Below, piece by piece: positions 1 through 5,446 of a DNA stretch of 7,871 nucleotides (position 1 is the stretch's first letter; each line of letters starts with the position of its first letter). The translations under genes were made by a program, and so were the position numbers. Source of the DNA: JACCYI01 sp036389195 (lineage in GTDB: Bacteria > Actinomycetota > Thermoleophilia > Solirubrobacterales > Solirubrobacteraceae); NCBI GenBank assembly GCA_036389195.1, contig DASVQH010000005.1:1-7871 (forward strand), written 5' to 3'. The notes beneath the pieces are model-generated. The model had not been told where the DNA came from. It ran no database searches and saw only the letters and a program-made list of their open reading frames with translations.

Positions 1-10
1 GCTCGAGCCC

Positions 11-226
11 ATGGAGTCACCACACTCAGAGCAGGCCGACCAGCTCGAACGCGAGCTCGACGACATGCAGGAGCAGTCCGAGAAGCTCGAGGGCCGGATC
101 GACGACACGCGCGAGGACTGGGAGCGCAAGAAGGCCGACGACAAGGTCCCGGGCGCCGGCGGGGATCCGCACGCGGCCGAGGGCGGCACGCCGCCGGAGG
201 CCAACTACACGACGCAGGGGGACTAG
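11..226 (+). CDS. Small acidic coiled-coil protein, function unknown
   Basis: A 71-residue soluble protein with no signal peptide or membrane segment. Residues about 7-43 are rich in Glu, Asp, Lys and Arg, with heptad-like Leu/Met/Ile spacing (QLERELDDMQEQ, KLEGRIDD, DWERKKAD), and should form a long charged helix or coiled coil. Residues 44-71 are Gly/Pro-rich and look disordered. The tail ends NYTTQGD. Short actinobacterial proteins with a DWERKKAD-like helix followed by a Pro/Gly tail are common, but no function is known to me. The ATG lies 10 bases from the window edge, so no upstream signal can be judged and an earlier in-frame start outside the window is possible. It faces purM tail to tail. 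Codon use (mostly G/C third positions) supports real coding. Confidence 0.75.
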   Translation: MESPHSEQADQLERELDDMQEQSEKLEGRIDDTREDWERKKADDKVPGAGGDPHAAEGGTPPEANYTTQGD

Positions 227-258
227 CGGGCTCGGCCGCGCCTCCATGGCGTGGCGCG

Positions 259-297
259 CTTCCTTCGGCCGCGTTCACGGCGGTCGGGTGAAGGAGG
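259..297. terminator. Candidate intrinsic terminator hairpin without T-run
   Basis: An outer 8-bp stem pairs 259-266 with 290-297, with one G-T wobble. It encloses an inner 6-bp stem (267-272 with 280-285, one wobble), a 7-nt loop (273-279) and a 4-nt bulge (286-289). It sits 32 bp after the stop of the small + gene, between convergent genes, where a terminator is expected. No T-run follows on either strand, so it is either an atypical GC-rich terminator or an incidental fold. Confidence 0.35.
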
Positions 298-319
298 CAG
301 GGGTGAGCGGCGCTGGGAG

Positions 320-429
320 GGTGCTCGATGTGCGGCGAGGTCGCGCGGCGGCGGCTTGGCGCACATCGCGGCCGCATACGGTGCTCGATGTGCGGCCAGA
401 GATGTGCGGGATGCCTCGGCGCACATCGG
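320..429. repeat. Two 60-bp tandem units with internal inverted repeats
   Basis: GGTGCTCGATGTGCGGC occurs at 320-336 and again at 380-396. GGCGCACATCG occurs at 358-368 and at 418-428. Both pairs are exactly 60 bp apart. Within each unit CGATGTGCG (326-334, 386-394) is the perfect reverse complement of CGCACATCG (360-368, 420-428), giving two 9-bp stems with 25-nt loops. The right arm of unit 1 can also pair with the left arm of unit 2 across a 17-nt loop. The loop of unit 2 holds a further GATGTGCGG at 401-409. The unit interiors are not alike. The array lies entirely in the non-coding gap between convergent gene ends. It may be a REP-like extragenic element, a bidirectional terminator or a protein-binding cluster. 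Confidence 0.75.
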
Positions 430-452
430 ACCGCCTCCCTGACCCGACGCAG

Positions 453-1565
453 TTACGGCGCTGAAGCCCGCAGGCCCGACTCGCGATCCCCCGCGAGACC
501 CAGCCCCGGCAGCTCGACGCGCCCGGTGTCCGTGATCGTGCCGATCCGCGCCGCCCCCGGGTGGCGCGTGGCGAGGAGCGCGACGGCGGCGTCCGCCTGC
601 GCATCCGGCACGACGCACGCGAAGCCGCAGCCCATGTTGAAGACCTGCCACATCTCGGCCGCCGGCACGGACGCCGCCTGCGCGATGAGGCCGAAGACCG
701 GCGGCACGGGGAGCGGGGCGTCGAGCGCGTAGCCGAGGCCGTCGCCGGCCGCGCCGACCGGGTCGTGGAGGCGCAGGAGGTTCAGCACGCCGCCGCCCGT
801 GATGTGGGCGAGCCCGTGGACCGGGATGTCCGAGCGCAGGAGGTCGAGGACCGCGCGCACGTAGATGACCGTGGGCTCCAGCAGCGCGTCGGCCACCGAG
901 GCGCCGCCGAGCTCCCCGGGGCGCTCGTCGAGCCCGAGGCCCGCGTCCGTCAGCAGCGCGCGGCGCGCCAGCGTGTAGCCGTTGGAGTGGATGCCGCTCG
1001 AGGGCAGGCCGATGACCGCATCGCCGGCGGCGCGATTCGCGCCGGTGACCAGCCCGTCGAGCGCGACCGTCCCGAAGCAGGTGCCGACGATGTCGAAGCC
1101 GTACGGCGACGGATGGCCGCGCAGGACCTCGGGCAGGACGGCCAGCTCGCCGCCGGGGATCTCGACCCCGGCGTCGGCGGCGCCGCGGGCCAGCCCGACG
1201 CCGATCTGGCGCAGCATCTCCGGGTCCGAGTGCTCGACGGCCAGGTAGTCGAGCACGGCGATGGGCTCGGCCCCGACGCAGATGACGTCGTTGACGTTCA
1301 TCGCGATGCAGTCGATCCCGATCGTGTCGAACCGGCCGGTCTGCTCGGCCACGATCACCTTCGATCCCGCCGAGTCCGTCCCGATGGCGATCCCCAGGTT
1401 CGGCGCCACCTGCAGGACGGCCGCGTAGTGGCCGCTGGGCAGGACGGAGCGCGACGGGGCGCCCGTCTCGATCCCCGCCAGCACGCCGACGAGCGCGCTG
1501 ACGCCGGCGTCGGCCTTCCGGGTGTCGACGCCCGCCGCGGCGTAGGCGTCGCCGGCGTCGCTCAC
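453..1565 (-). CDS. purM: Phosphoribosylformylglycinamidine cyclo-ligase (AIR synthetase)
   Basis: Cytosolic enzyme of purine synthesis: ATP-dependent ring closure of formylglycinamidine ribonucleotide to aminoimidazole ribonucleotide. The 370 residues compare with about 345 in E. coli. Recognisable PurM motifs in order are YAAAGVDTRKAD (8-19), GTDSAGSK (62-69, usual GTDGVGTK), DTIGIDCIAMNVNDVICVGAEP starting at 80, PGGELAVLPE (137-146, usual GGETAEMPG), then LPSSGIHSNGYTLARR, LEPTVIYV, HGLAHITGGG and VFNMGCGF. The Gly-rich loop that normally precedes the first strand (GGFGG) is replaced by SRSVLPSGHYAAV. The GTG start at 1565 is chosen because it begins at the PurM homology and overlaps the upstream stop as GTGA. 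An earlier ATG at 1664 would add 33 Arg-rich residues that are shadow sequence of the upstream gene. No Shine-Dalgarno is visible, so translation is probably coupled. The stop is TAA at 455-453. Confidence 0.93.
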   Translation of the reverse strand: MSDAGDAYAAAGVDTRKADAGVSALVGVLAGIETGAPSRSVLPSGHYAAVLQVAPNLGIAIGTDSAGSKVIVAEQTGRFDTIGIDCIAMNVNDVICVGAEPIAVLDYLAVEHSDPEMLRQIGVGLARGAADAGVEIPGGELAVLPEVLRGHPSPYGFDIVGTCFGTVALDGLVTGANRAAGDAVIGLPSSGIHSNGYTLARRALLTDAGLGLDERPGELGGASVADALLEPTVIYVRAVLDLLRSDIPVHGLAHITGGGVLNLLRLHDPVGAAGDGLGYALDAPLPVPPVFGLIAQAASVPAAEMWQVFNMGCGFACVVPDAQADAAVALLATRHPGAARIGTITDTGRVELPGLGLAGDRESGLRASAP

Positions 1566-1978
1566 CGACCGCGCCCGCGCTTGCCGACCGCGCCCACCGC
1601 GCCGTTGAGCCCGACGCACCCGACGCAGCCCACGCACCCGGTGCAGTCGACGCAGCCCACGCACCCGACGCAGCCCACGCAGCGGACGTTGCCCGCTCCC
1701 CCGACGATCCCCGCGCTCGCGACGACACCGGCGCTGAGCAGCACGCCGGCGCTGCTGATGACCGCGGCGCCGCCCACCGTCCCCGCGCTGGCGACCACCC
1801 CGGCCGAGCCGATCGTGGCGACGCTGCCCACGACGCCGGCCGACCCGAGCGTGCCCGCGCTGCCGATCACGCCGGTCGAGCCGGAAGTGGCGACGCTGCC
1901 CACCACCCCTGTGCTCTGCGCCGTCGCGTCGGACCCGATGACCTGGTCGGAGGCCGTGGCGGGTGTCGCGTCGCTCAT
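1562..1978 (-). CDS. Hexapeptide-repeat protein with C-terminal cysteine ladder, unknown
   Basis: A 138-residue protein I cannot assign to a family. From residue 9 to 134 it keeps an unbroken six-residue register (21 units) of the form small-Ser/Cys-Ala/Val-Gly/Ala-Val/Thr/Cys-Val/Ile/Leu. Position 2 is Ser in nearly all units up to residue 88, then Cys. Position 5 alternates Val and Thr from 13 to 67, then becomes Val/Ile, then Cys. Eight Cys lie at 100, 103, 106, 109, 112, 115, 118 and 121. The tail is Gly/Lys/Arg-rich (VGKRGRGR). There is no signal peptide or clear membrane anchor, so it is probably cytosolic. The regularity suggests a small beta-solenoid. Third codon positions are nearly all G/C, and Val and Gly codons vary between repeats, which supports selection on the protein. 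The ATG lies 10 nt after uppP, without a clear ribosome site. Its TGA overlaps the purM GTG. Metal binding, a disulfide-rich scaffold or a surface-type ladder are all possible; none is shown. Confidence 0.78.
   Translation of the reverse strand: MSDATPATASDQVIGSDATAQSTGVVGSVATSGSTGVIGSAGTLGSAGVVGSVATIGSAGVVASAGTVGGAAVISSAGVLLSAGVVASAGIVGGAGNVRCVGCVGCVGCVDCTGCVGCVGCVGLNGAVGAVGKRGRGR
1616..1681 (-). repeat. Cys-codon tandem repeat (9/18-bp period) in the hexapeptide gene
   Basis: Eight TGC codons occur every 9 bp (residues 100-121), mostly as Cys-Val-Gly triplets, with GTG/GTC and GGC/GGG often alternating so that the DNA period is closer to 18 bp. One triplet is changed to Asp-Cys-Thr (residues 111-113). 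Such tracts can expand or contract by slippage in multiples of 9 bp without breaking the frame. Confidence 0.8.
1757..1900 (-). repeat. Two 72-bp (24-residue) tandem units in the hexapeptide gene
   Basis: Residues 27-50 and 51-74 align four hexads to four hexads: GSVATS/GSVATI, GSTGVI/GSAGVV, GSAGTL/ASAGTV, GSAGVV/GGAAVI. The nucleotide identity is clearly lower than the peptide similarity suggests, with several synonymous changes. This indicates an old duplication kept for the protein pattern. Confidence 0.6.
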
Positions 1979-1988
1979 CGGCCGAACG

Positions 1989-2783
1989 CTACCGGGAGCG
2001 CCGGGCGGCGAGGATCACCGCGGCCGCGAGCGTCCGGTACGCCGCCCACCAGGCCAGCGGGTGGTCGCGCTCGACCAGCCGGATCAGCCGCACGGAGGCC
2101 AACGTCGAGGCGAACGACGCCGCGGCCCCGGCGGCCAGGGTCCCGGCCAGCGCGGGCGGGATGCCGGCCCGCCACAGGCGCACGCCTTTCAGCGCGCTCG
2201 CGCCCGCGATCACCGGCAGCGCCGAGTGGCGCGAGAGGACGTTGGCGTCGGCGCGGCGGAAGCGGCGCGCGCGGGCGGCGGCGAGCGTCGCGCCGTTGCG
2301 CGAGACGCCGGGCATCAGCGACGCCGCCTGGGCGAGGCCGAGGCAGAGGCCGTCGACCCAGCCGGCGTCCTCGTGCGCGCGCTCCTGGGGCGCGAGGTCC
2401 GCGGCCACCAGCAGCACCGAGCCGGCCAGCAGCCCGGCGGCGATCGTCGCCGGCGTCCCCAGCTTCTCCTCGACGGCGCGCTCGAAGGCCAGCCCGACCA
2501 CGGCCGGCGGCCCGAAGGACCAGGCCACGAGCCCGAGGCGGCGCGCGTCGAACCCGCGCGCGGCCTCGCCCACCTCCCGCCGCAGCCCGATCAGCAGCGC
2601 GACGGCGGTGCCGGCGTGCAGCGCCACCTCGACGGACTTCTTGAGGTCGGAAGGCGCGGCCGTGTAACTGCTCCAGCGCAGCAGCCACGGCAGCGCCGCG
2701 ACGTGACCCGACGAGGAGATCGGCAGCAGCTCGGCCGGGCCCTGGACGAGCCCGAGGAGCACGACCTCAGCGAGTCGGGGCAT
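1989..2783 (-). CDS. uppP: Undecaprenyl-diphosphatase UppP/BacA
   Basis: Integral membrane enzyme that removes one phosphate from undecaprenyl diphosphate to regenerate the lipid carrier for peptidoglycan and other wall glycans; loss sensitises cells to bacitracin, excess protects. The length (264 residues) is normal for the family. Motif 1 is QGPAELLPISSSGHV (14-28). Its Glu18, Ser24 and His27 match the catalytic Glu, Ser and His of E. coli BacA. Motif 2 is PGVSRNGAT (158-166), with Ser161, Arg162 and Thr166 conserved and Asn163 where Ser is usual. Multiple hydrophobic segments fill the rest. The usual FSFLLAIP-type segment reads LSRHSALP (183-190), which is polar for that position. The ATG at 2783 begins the homology directly and overlaps the end of the dedA-like gene by 17 bp, indicating one transcript. 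The TAG lies 10 nt before the next start. Confidence 0.93.
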   Translation of the reverse strand: MPRLAEVVLLGLVQGPAELLPISSSGHVAALPWLLRWSSYTAAPSDLKKSVEVALHAGTAVALLIGLRREVGEAARGFDARRLGLVAWSFGPPAVVGLAFERAVEEKLGTPATIAAGLLAGSVLLVAADLAPQERAHEDAGWVDGLCLGLAQAASLMPGVSRNGATLAAARARRFRRADANVLSRHSALPVIAGASALKGVRLWRAGIPPALAGTLAAGAAASFASTLASVRLIRLVERDHPLAWWAAYRTLAAAVILAARRSR

Positions 2784-3438
2784 CGGCGGCCGGCTCGGCC
2801 CCCGGGGCGGCGCCGCCGCGCCGCCGGCGCCAGTGGCGGATCACCAGGTACGCGACGCCGAGGAGGATGAGCCCGGCCACCGCGTAGTCGACGTAGTGCA
2901 GGGAGTCCTTCCACTTCTCCCAGCGGTCGCCCACCTGGTAGCCGATGTAGGTGAGCATGAAGATCCACGGCACGCAGCCGAGCGTCGTCAGCGCCGTGAA
3001 GCGCCAGAACGGCATCCGGGCGACGCCGGCCGGCAGCGAGATGAACGTGCGGACGATCGGCAGCATGCGCGTGAAGAAGACCGTCGCGGAGCCCCAGCGC
3101 TCGAAGTAGCGGTCGGCCTGGTGCAGGTGCGACGGCTTGATGTGCAGCTTGCGTCCGTGCTTCTCGAGCAGGTCGACGCGGCCGTAGTAGCCGACGCCGT
3201 ACGCGATCCACGAGCCGACCACGTTGGCCGCCGTCCCCACCGCGACCACCGCCCACAGCGGGTAGTGGCCCTCGGCGACGTTGAAGCCGGCGAACAGGAA
3301 CGTCGCCTCCGACGGGATCGGGATACACGCGCTCTCGAGCACCATCAGCCCGAAGATCCCGGCGAGCCCGACCTTGTCGATGACGTCCACGGCGAACTGG
3401 ACGATCGGGTCGGTCACGGAGGCGAGGTAGAGAGGCAC
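2767..3438 (-). CDS. DedA-family (SNARE-associated/VTT) membrane protein
   Basis: Polytopic inner-membrane protein of 223 residues, normal for DedA. Signatures are GLMVLESACIPIPSEATFLF (30-49; Glu35, paired prolines, Glu44), the polar segment GSWIAYGVGYYGR (75-87), and FFTRMLPIVRTFISLPAGVARM (121-142), with Arg124, Pro127, Arg130 and Gly138 of the re-entrant loop. A last transmembrane helix (about 180-200) precedes an Arg-rich tail and an Ala/Pro-rich C-terminus. DedA relatives include the undecaprenyl-phosphate translocase UptA of Bacillus, so a role in carrier recycling fits the adjoining uppP; the substrate here is inferred. The GTG at 3438 was chosen because it lies 8 nt behind a TACCCT -10 element. 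A second GTG at 3417 (residue 8, before TDPIV) is the alternative and loses nothing conserved. Upstream extension is only shadow of the divergent gene. Confidence 0.9.
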   Translation of the reverse strand: MPLYLASVTDPIVQFAVDVIDKVGLAGIFGLMVLESACIPIPSEATFLFAGFNVAEGHYPLWAVVAVGTAANVVGSWIAYGVGYYGRVDLLEKHGRKLHIKPSHLHQADRYFERWGSATVFFTRMLPIVRTFISLPAGVARMPFWRFTALTTLGCVPWIFMLTYIGYQVGDRWEKWKDSLHYVDYAVAGLILLGVAYLVIRHWRRRRGGAAPGAEPAADAPTR

Positions 3439-3446
3439 GGCGTTCG

Positions 3447-3452
3447 AGGGTA
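3447..3452 (-). promoter_or_regulatory. -10 element (TACCCT) for the dedA-uppP-purM run
   Basis: On the minus strand TACCCT fits the TAnnnT -10 pattern and ends 8 nt before the GTG at 3438, so the transcript would be leaderless or nearly so. No good TTGACA-like -35 is present; the hexamer 17 bp upstream is AGTCTA, the complement of the opposing -10. Confidence 0.5.
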
Positions 3453-3469
3453 TCGGCCGGTGGGCGCAA

Positions 3470-3475
3470 TAGACT
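3470..3475 (+). promoter_or_regulatory. -10 element (TAGACT) for the 4,6-dehydratase gene
   Basis: TAGACT fits TAnnnT and ends 8 nt before the ATG at 3484, mirroring the opposite promoter exactly. No Shine-Dalgarno lies between it and the start, consistent with a leaderless or near-leaderless transcript. The expected -35 position (3447-3452) is occupied by the opposing -10. Confidence 0.5.
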
Positions 3476-3483
3476 GCACCGCC

Positions 3484-5430
3484 ATGCGCCGCCGGCTGCG
3501 CTCCGCGGCCTTCCCGGTCCACCGTCACGCGCTCCCGCAGATCGTGCTGGACGCCGGGCTGGTCGCCCTCGCCTACTACCTCGCATACCGCCTGCGCTTC
3601 GACGGGGCAGGCGGCCTGCCCGAGCCGTACGAGCTGCTGTTCAAGACGACGATCCTGCCGGCGGTGGCGATCGCGCTGCTGTCGCTGGTCGTCGCGGGCG
3701 TCTACCGGCGCTGGATGCGCTACTCCTCGCACCACGAGTACGCGCGGATCTTCCAGGGCGGCGCGGTCGGGGCGCTCGCGCTGCTCGGGTACATCGTCGC
3801 GTTCCAGCCCGTCCTCACGACGGCGGGCGGCGGCCGCATCGTCGCGCTCAACCTGCCGGCCAGCGTCGTCGTCCTCTACGGCCTGCTGCTGCTGCTGTTC
3901 CTGGGCGGCGTCCGCTTCGCGGTCCACTTCTACTACGAGCGCCCGCTGCGCGGCTTCCGCCCCCCGCCGGGCGCGCGGTCGGCCCTGATCGTCGGCGCCG
4001 GCGACGGCGGCCGCCTGCTGCTGCGCGAGATCCTGCGCAACCCGGCGCTCGGCTACCGGCCCGTCGGCTTCGTCGACGACGACCCGCGCAAGCAGCGCGT
4101 GCGCGTCGACCGCTTCGAGGTGCTCGGCACGACGCGGGAGCTCGGCCGCGTGCTCGACGACGTCGAGCCCGACGAGGTCCTGATCGCCGTCCCCTCCGCG
4201 CCGGGCGAGATGCGCGCGCGCGTGGTGTCGGCCTGCCGCGAGCGCGGGGTGCCGGTCCGCACGCTGCCGACGGTGTTCGAGCTGCTGCGGGGCGGCGGCG
4301 GGCGCGTCGCGCGCCAGGTGCGCGACGTCCGGGTCGAGGACGTCCTCGGGCGCGAGCCCGTGCGCATGGAGGTCGAGCGCTTCGGTCAGTACCTCGCCGG
4401 CCGGTCCGTGCTGGTCACCGGCGCGGGCGGCTCGATCGGCTCGGAGCTGTGCCGCCAGATCGCCCGCGTCGGCCCGAGCCGGCTGATCCTGCTCGACCAC
4501 GCCGAGGACAACCTGTTCGAGATCGCGCGCGAGCTCGTGCAGGACCGCCACGCCCTCAACACCGTCGCCGTCCTCGCGGACTGCAAGGAGGAGGAGCGGA
4601 TGCGCGAGGTGTTCGCCGAGCACCGCCCGGCGATCGTCTTCCACGCCGCCGCCTACAAGCACGTCGGCCTCACGGAGTCCAACCCGGTCGAGGCGGTGCG
4701 CAACAACTCGATCGCCACGCAGGTGATGTCGCGCGTGGCGGGCGACAACGGCGTGCGCACCTTCGTGCTGGTCTCCACGGACAAGGCGGTCGCGCCCGCG
4801 ACCGTGATGGGCGCCTCCAAGGCGCTCGCGGAGTGGGCGTGCGAGGCCGCCAACGCGCGCTACGAGCGCAGCGCCTTCGCCTCCGTGCGGTTCGGCAACG
4901 TCCTGGGCTCCTCGGGCTCCGTGGTGCCGATCTTCCGCCGCCAGATCGCCGCGGGCGGCCCCGTGACCGTCACCGACCCGGCGATGACCCGCTACTTCAT
5001 GACGATCCCGGAGGCGGTGCAGCTGGTCATCCGCGCCGGCTCGCTGGCCGAGGGCGGCGAGGTCTTCGTGCTCGAGATGGGCGAGCCCGTGAAGATCGTC
5101 GATCTCGCGCGCGACATGATCCGGCTCTCCGGGCTGGAGCCGGAGCGCGACATCGCGATCGAGATCGTCGGCCGGCGGCCGGGCGAGAAGCTGCACGAGC
5201 AGCTCTTCGACTCCTACGAGCGCCCGATCCCGACGCCCGCGCAGCGCATCGTCCGCGCGGAGCGCACGCCGCTGGACGCGGGCTGGGTGGAGCGCACCTT
5301 CGCCGAGGTCAACCTGCTCGTCCTCGAGGGCGACGCCGCCGGCCTCGCGGCCAAGGTGACCGAGCTGGCGGAGCTGCGGGCGGGCTCCTCCGCGCCGGTC
5401 GCGCAGCCCGACGCCCGGACCACCGCCTAG
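3484..5430 (+). CDS. Membrane-anchored nucleotide-sugar 4,6-dehydratase (CapD/WbpM/PglF type)
   Basis: Predicted UDP-HexNAc (probably UDP-GlcNAc) 4,6-dehydratase, the first step to modified amino sugars for surface polysaccharide or glycoprotein. The 648 residues match full-length WbpM/PglF proteins. Four N-terminal membrane helices lie at about 17-37, 56-75, 97-116 and 127-150. A first Rossmann-like domain follows, starting LIVGAGDGGRLLLREI (GAGDGG at 171-176), ending in the linker before residue 300. The catalytic short-chain dehydrogenase domain opens with TGAGGSIG (312-319). The active-site stretch STDKAV (431-436) and MGASK (442-446) has Asp433, Lys434, Met442 and Lys446. Met replacing the usual SDR Tyr is characteristic of this family. 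Later motifs VRFGNVLGSSGSVVP, DPAMTRYFMT and GRRPGEKLHE also fit. The last 25 residues or so are Ala-rich and variable. The ATG at 3484 is supported by the -10 just upstream; an in-frame extension would run into shadow of dedA. The final NDP-sugar cannot be read from the sequence. Confidence 0.93.
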   Translation: MRRRLRSAAFPVHRHALPQIVLDAGLVALAYYLAYRLRFDGAGGLPEPYELLFKTTILPAVAIALLSLVVAGVYRRWMRYSSHHEYARIFQGGAVGALALLGYIVAFQPVLTTAGGGRIVALNLPASVVVLYGLLLLLFLGGVRFAVHFYYERPLRGFRPPPGARSALIVGAGDGGRLLLREILRNPALGYRPVGFVDDDPRKQRVRVDRFEVLGTTRELGRVLDDVEPDEVLIAVPSAPGEMRARVVSACRERGVPVRTLPTVFELLRGGGGRVARQVRDVRVEDVLGREPVRMEVERFGQYLAGRSVLVTGAGGSIGSELCRQIARVGPSRLILLDHAEDNLFEIARELVQDRHALNTVAVLADCKEEERMREVFAEHRPAIVFHAAAYKHVGLTESNPVEAVRNNSIATQVMSRVAGDNGVRTFVLVSTDKAVAPATVMGASKALAEWACEAANARYERSAFASVRFGNVLGSSGSVVPIFRRQIAAGGPVTVTDPAMTRYFMTIPEAVQLVIRAGSLAEGGEVFVLEMGEPVKIVDLARDMIRLSGLEPERDIAIEIVGRRPGEKLHEQLFDSYERPIPTPAQRIVRAERTPLDAGWVERTFAEVNLLVLEGDAAGLAAKVTELAELRAGSSAPVAQPDARTTA

Positions 5431-5433
5431 AAT
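5428..5433 (+). promoter_or_regulatory. -10 element (TAGAAT) overlapping the upstream stop codon
   Basis: The TAG stop of the dehydratase gene is the first half of TAGAAT, a good TAnnnT -10 match. Thirteen bases separate it from the ATG at 5447, giving a 5' leader of only about six bases if initiation is 7 nt downstream. No Shine-Dalgarno is visible in the 16-nt gap. The next gene may therefore have its own promoter in addition to read-through. Confidence 0.45.
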
Positions 5434-5446
5434 CCCCTCGCTCTCG

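Noticed and set aside
320..429. CRISPR array
   Set aside because: Only two units, the repeats are split into inverted arms around variable interiors, and no cas genes are nearby.
1565..1664. 33-residue N-terminal extension of PurM from an ATG at 1664
   Set aside because: The extra residues are Arg/Gly-rich, unlike PurM N-termini, and are the out-of-frame reading of the Cys-repeat gene. The GTG at 1565 starts at the homology.
223..1728. 501-codon minus-strand frame overlapping purM
   Set aside because: Its translation is Arg/Gly/Ala-rich shadow of purM in another frame. The repeated MCA...AHRAP peptides near its end are just the 60-bp intergenic repeat read as protein.
1562..1978. The repeat gene as merely non-coding GC-rich repeat DNA
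   Set aside because: It has an uninterrupted hexad register, G/C-biased third positions, synonymous variation among repeats, and exact operon-style spacing at both ends. This remains an inference until homologues are compared.
561..2870. 769-codon open frame on + across purM, the repeat gene and uppP
   Set aside because: It is the antisense shadow of three well-supported minus-strand genes. Long spurious frames are expected at this GC content, and the translation is a low-complexity Arg/Gly/Ala string with no domain.
3418..3438. Shine-Dalgarno-led start for the dedA-like gene
   Set aside because: No AGGAGG-like sequence precedes either candidate GTG. The 8-nt distance to TACCCT favours a leaderless start at 3438, with the second GTG (3417-3415) kept as an alternative.
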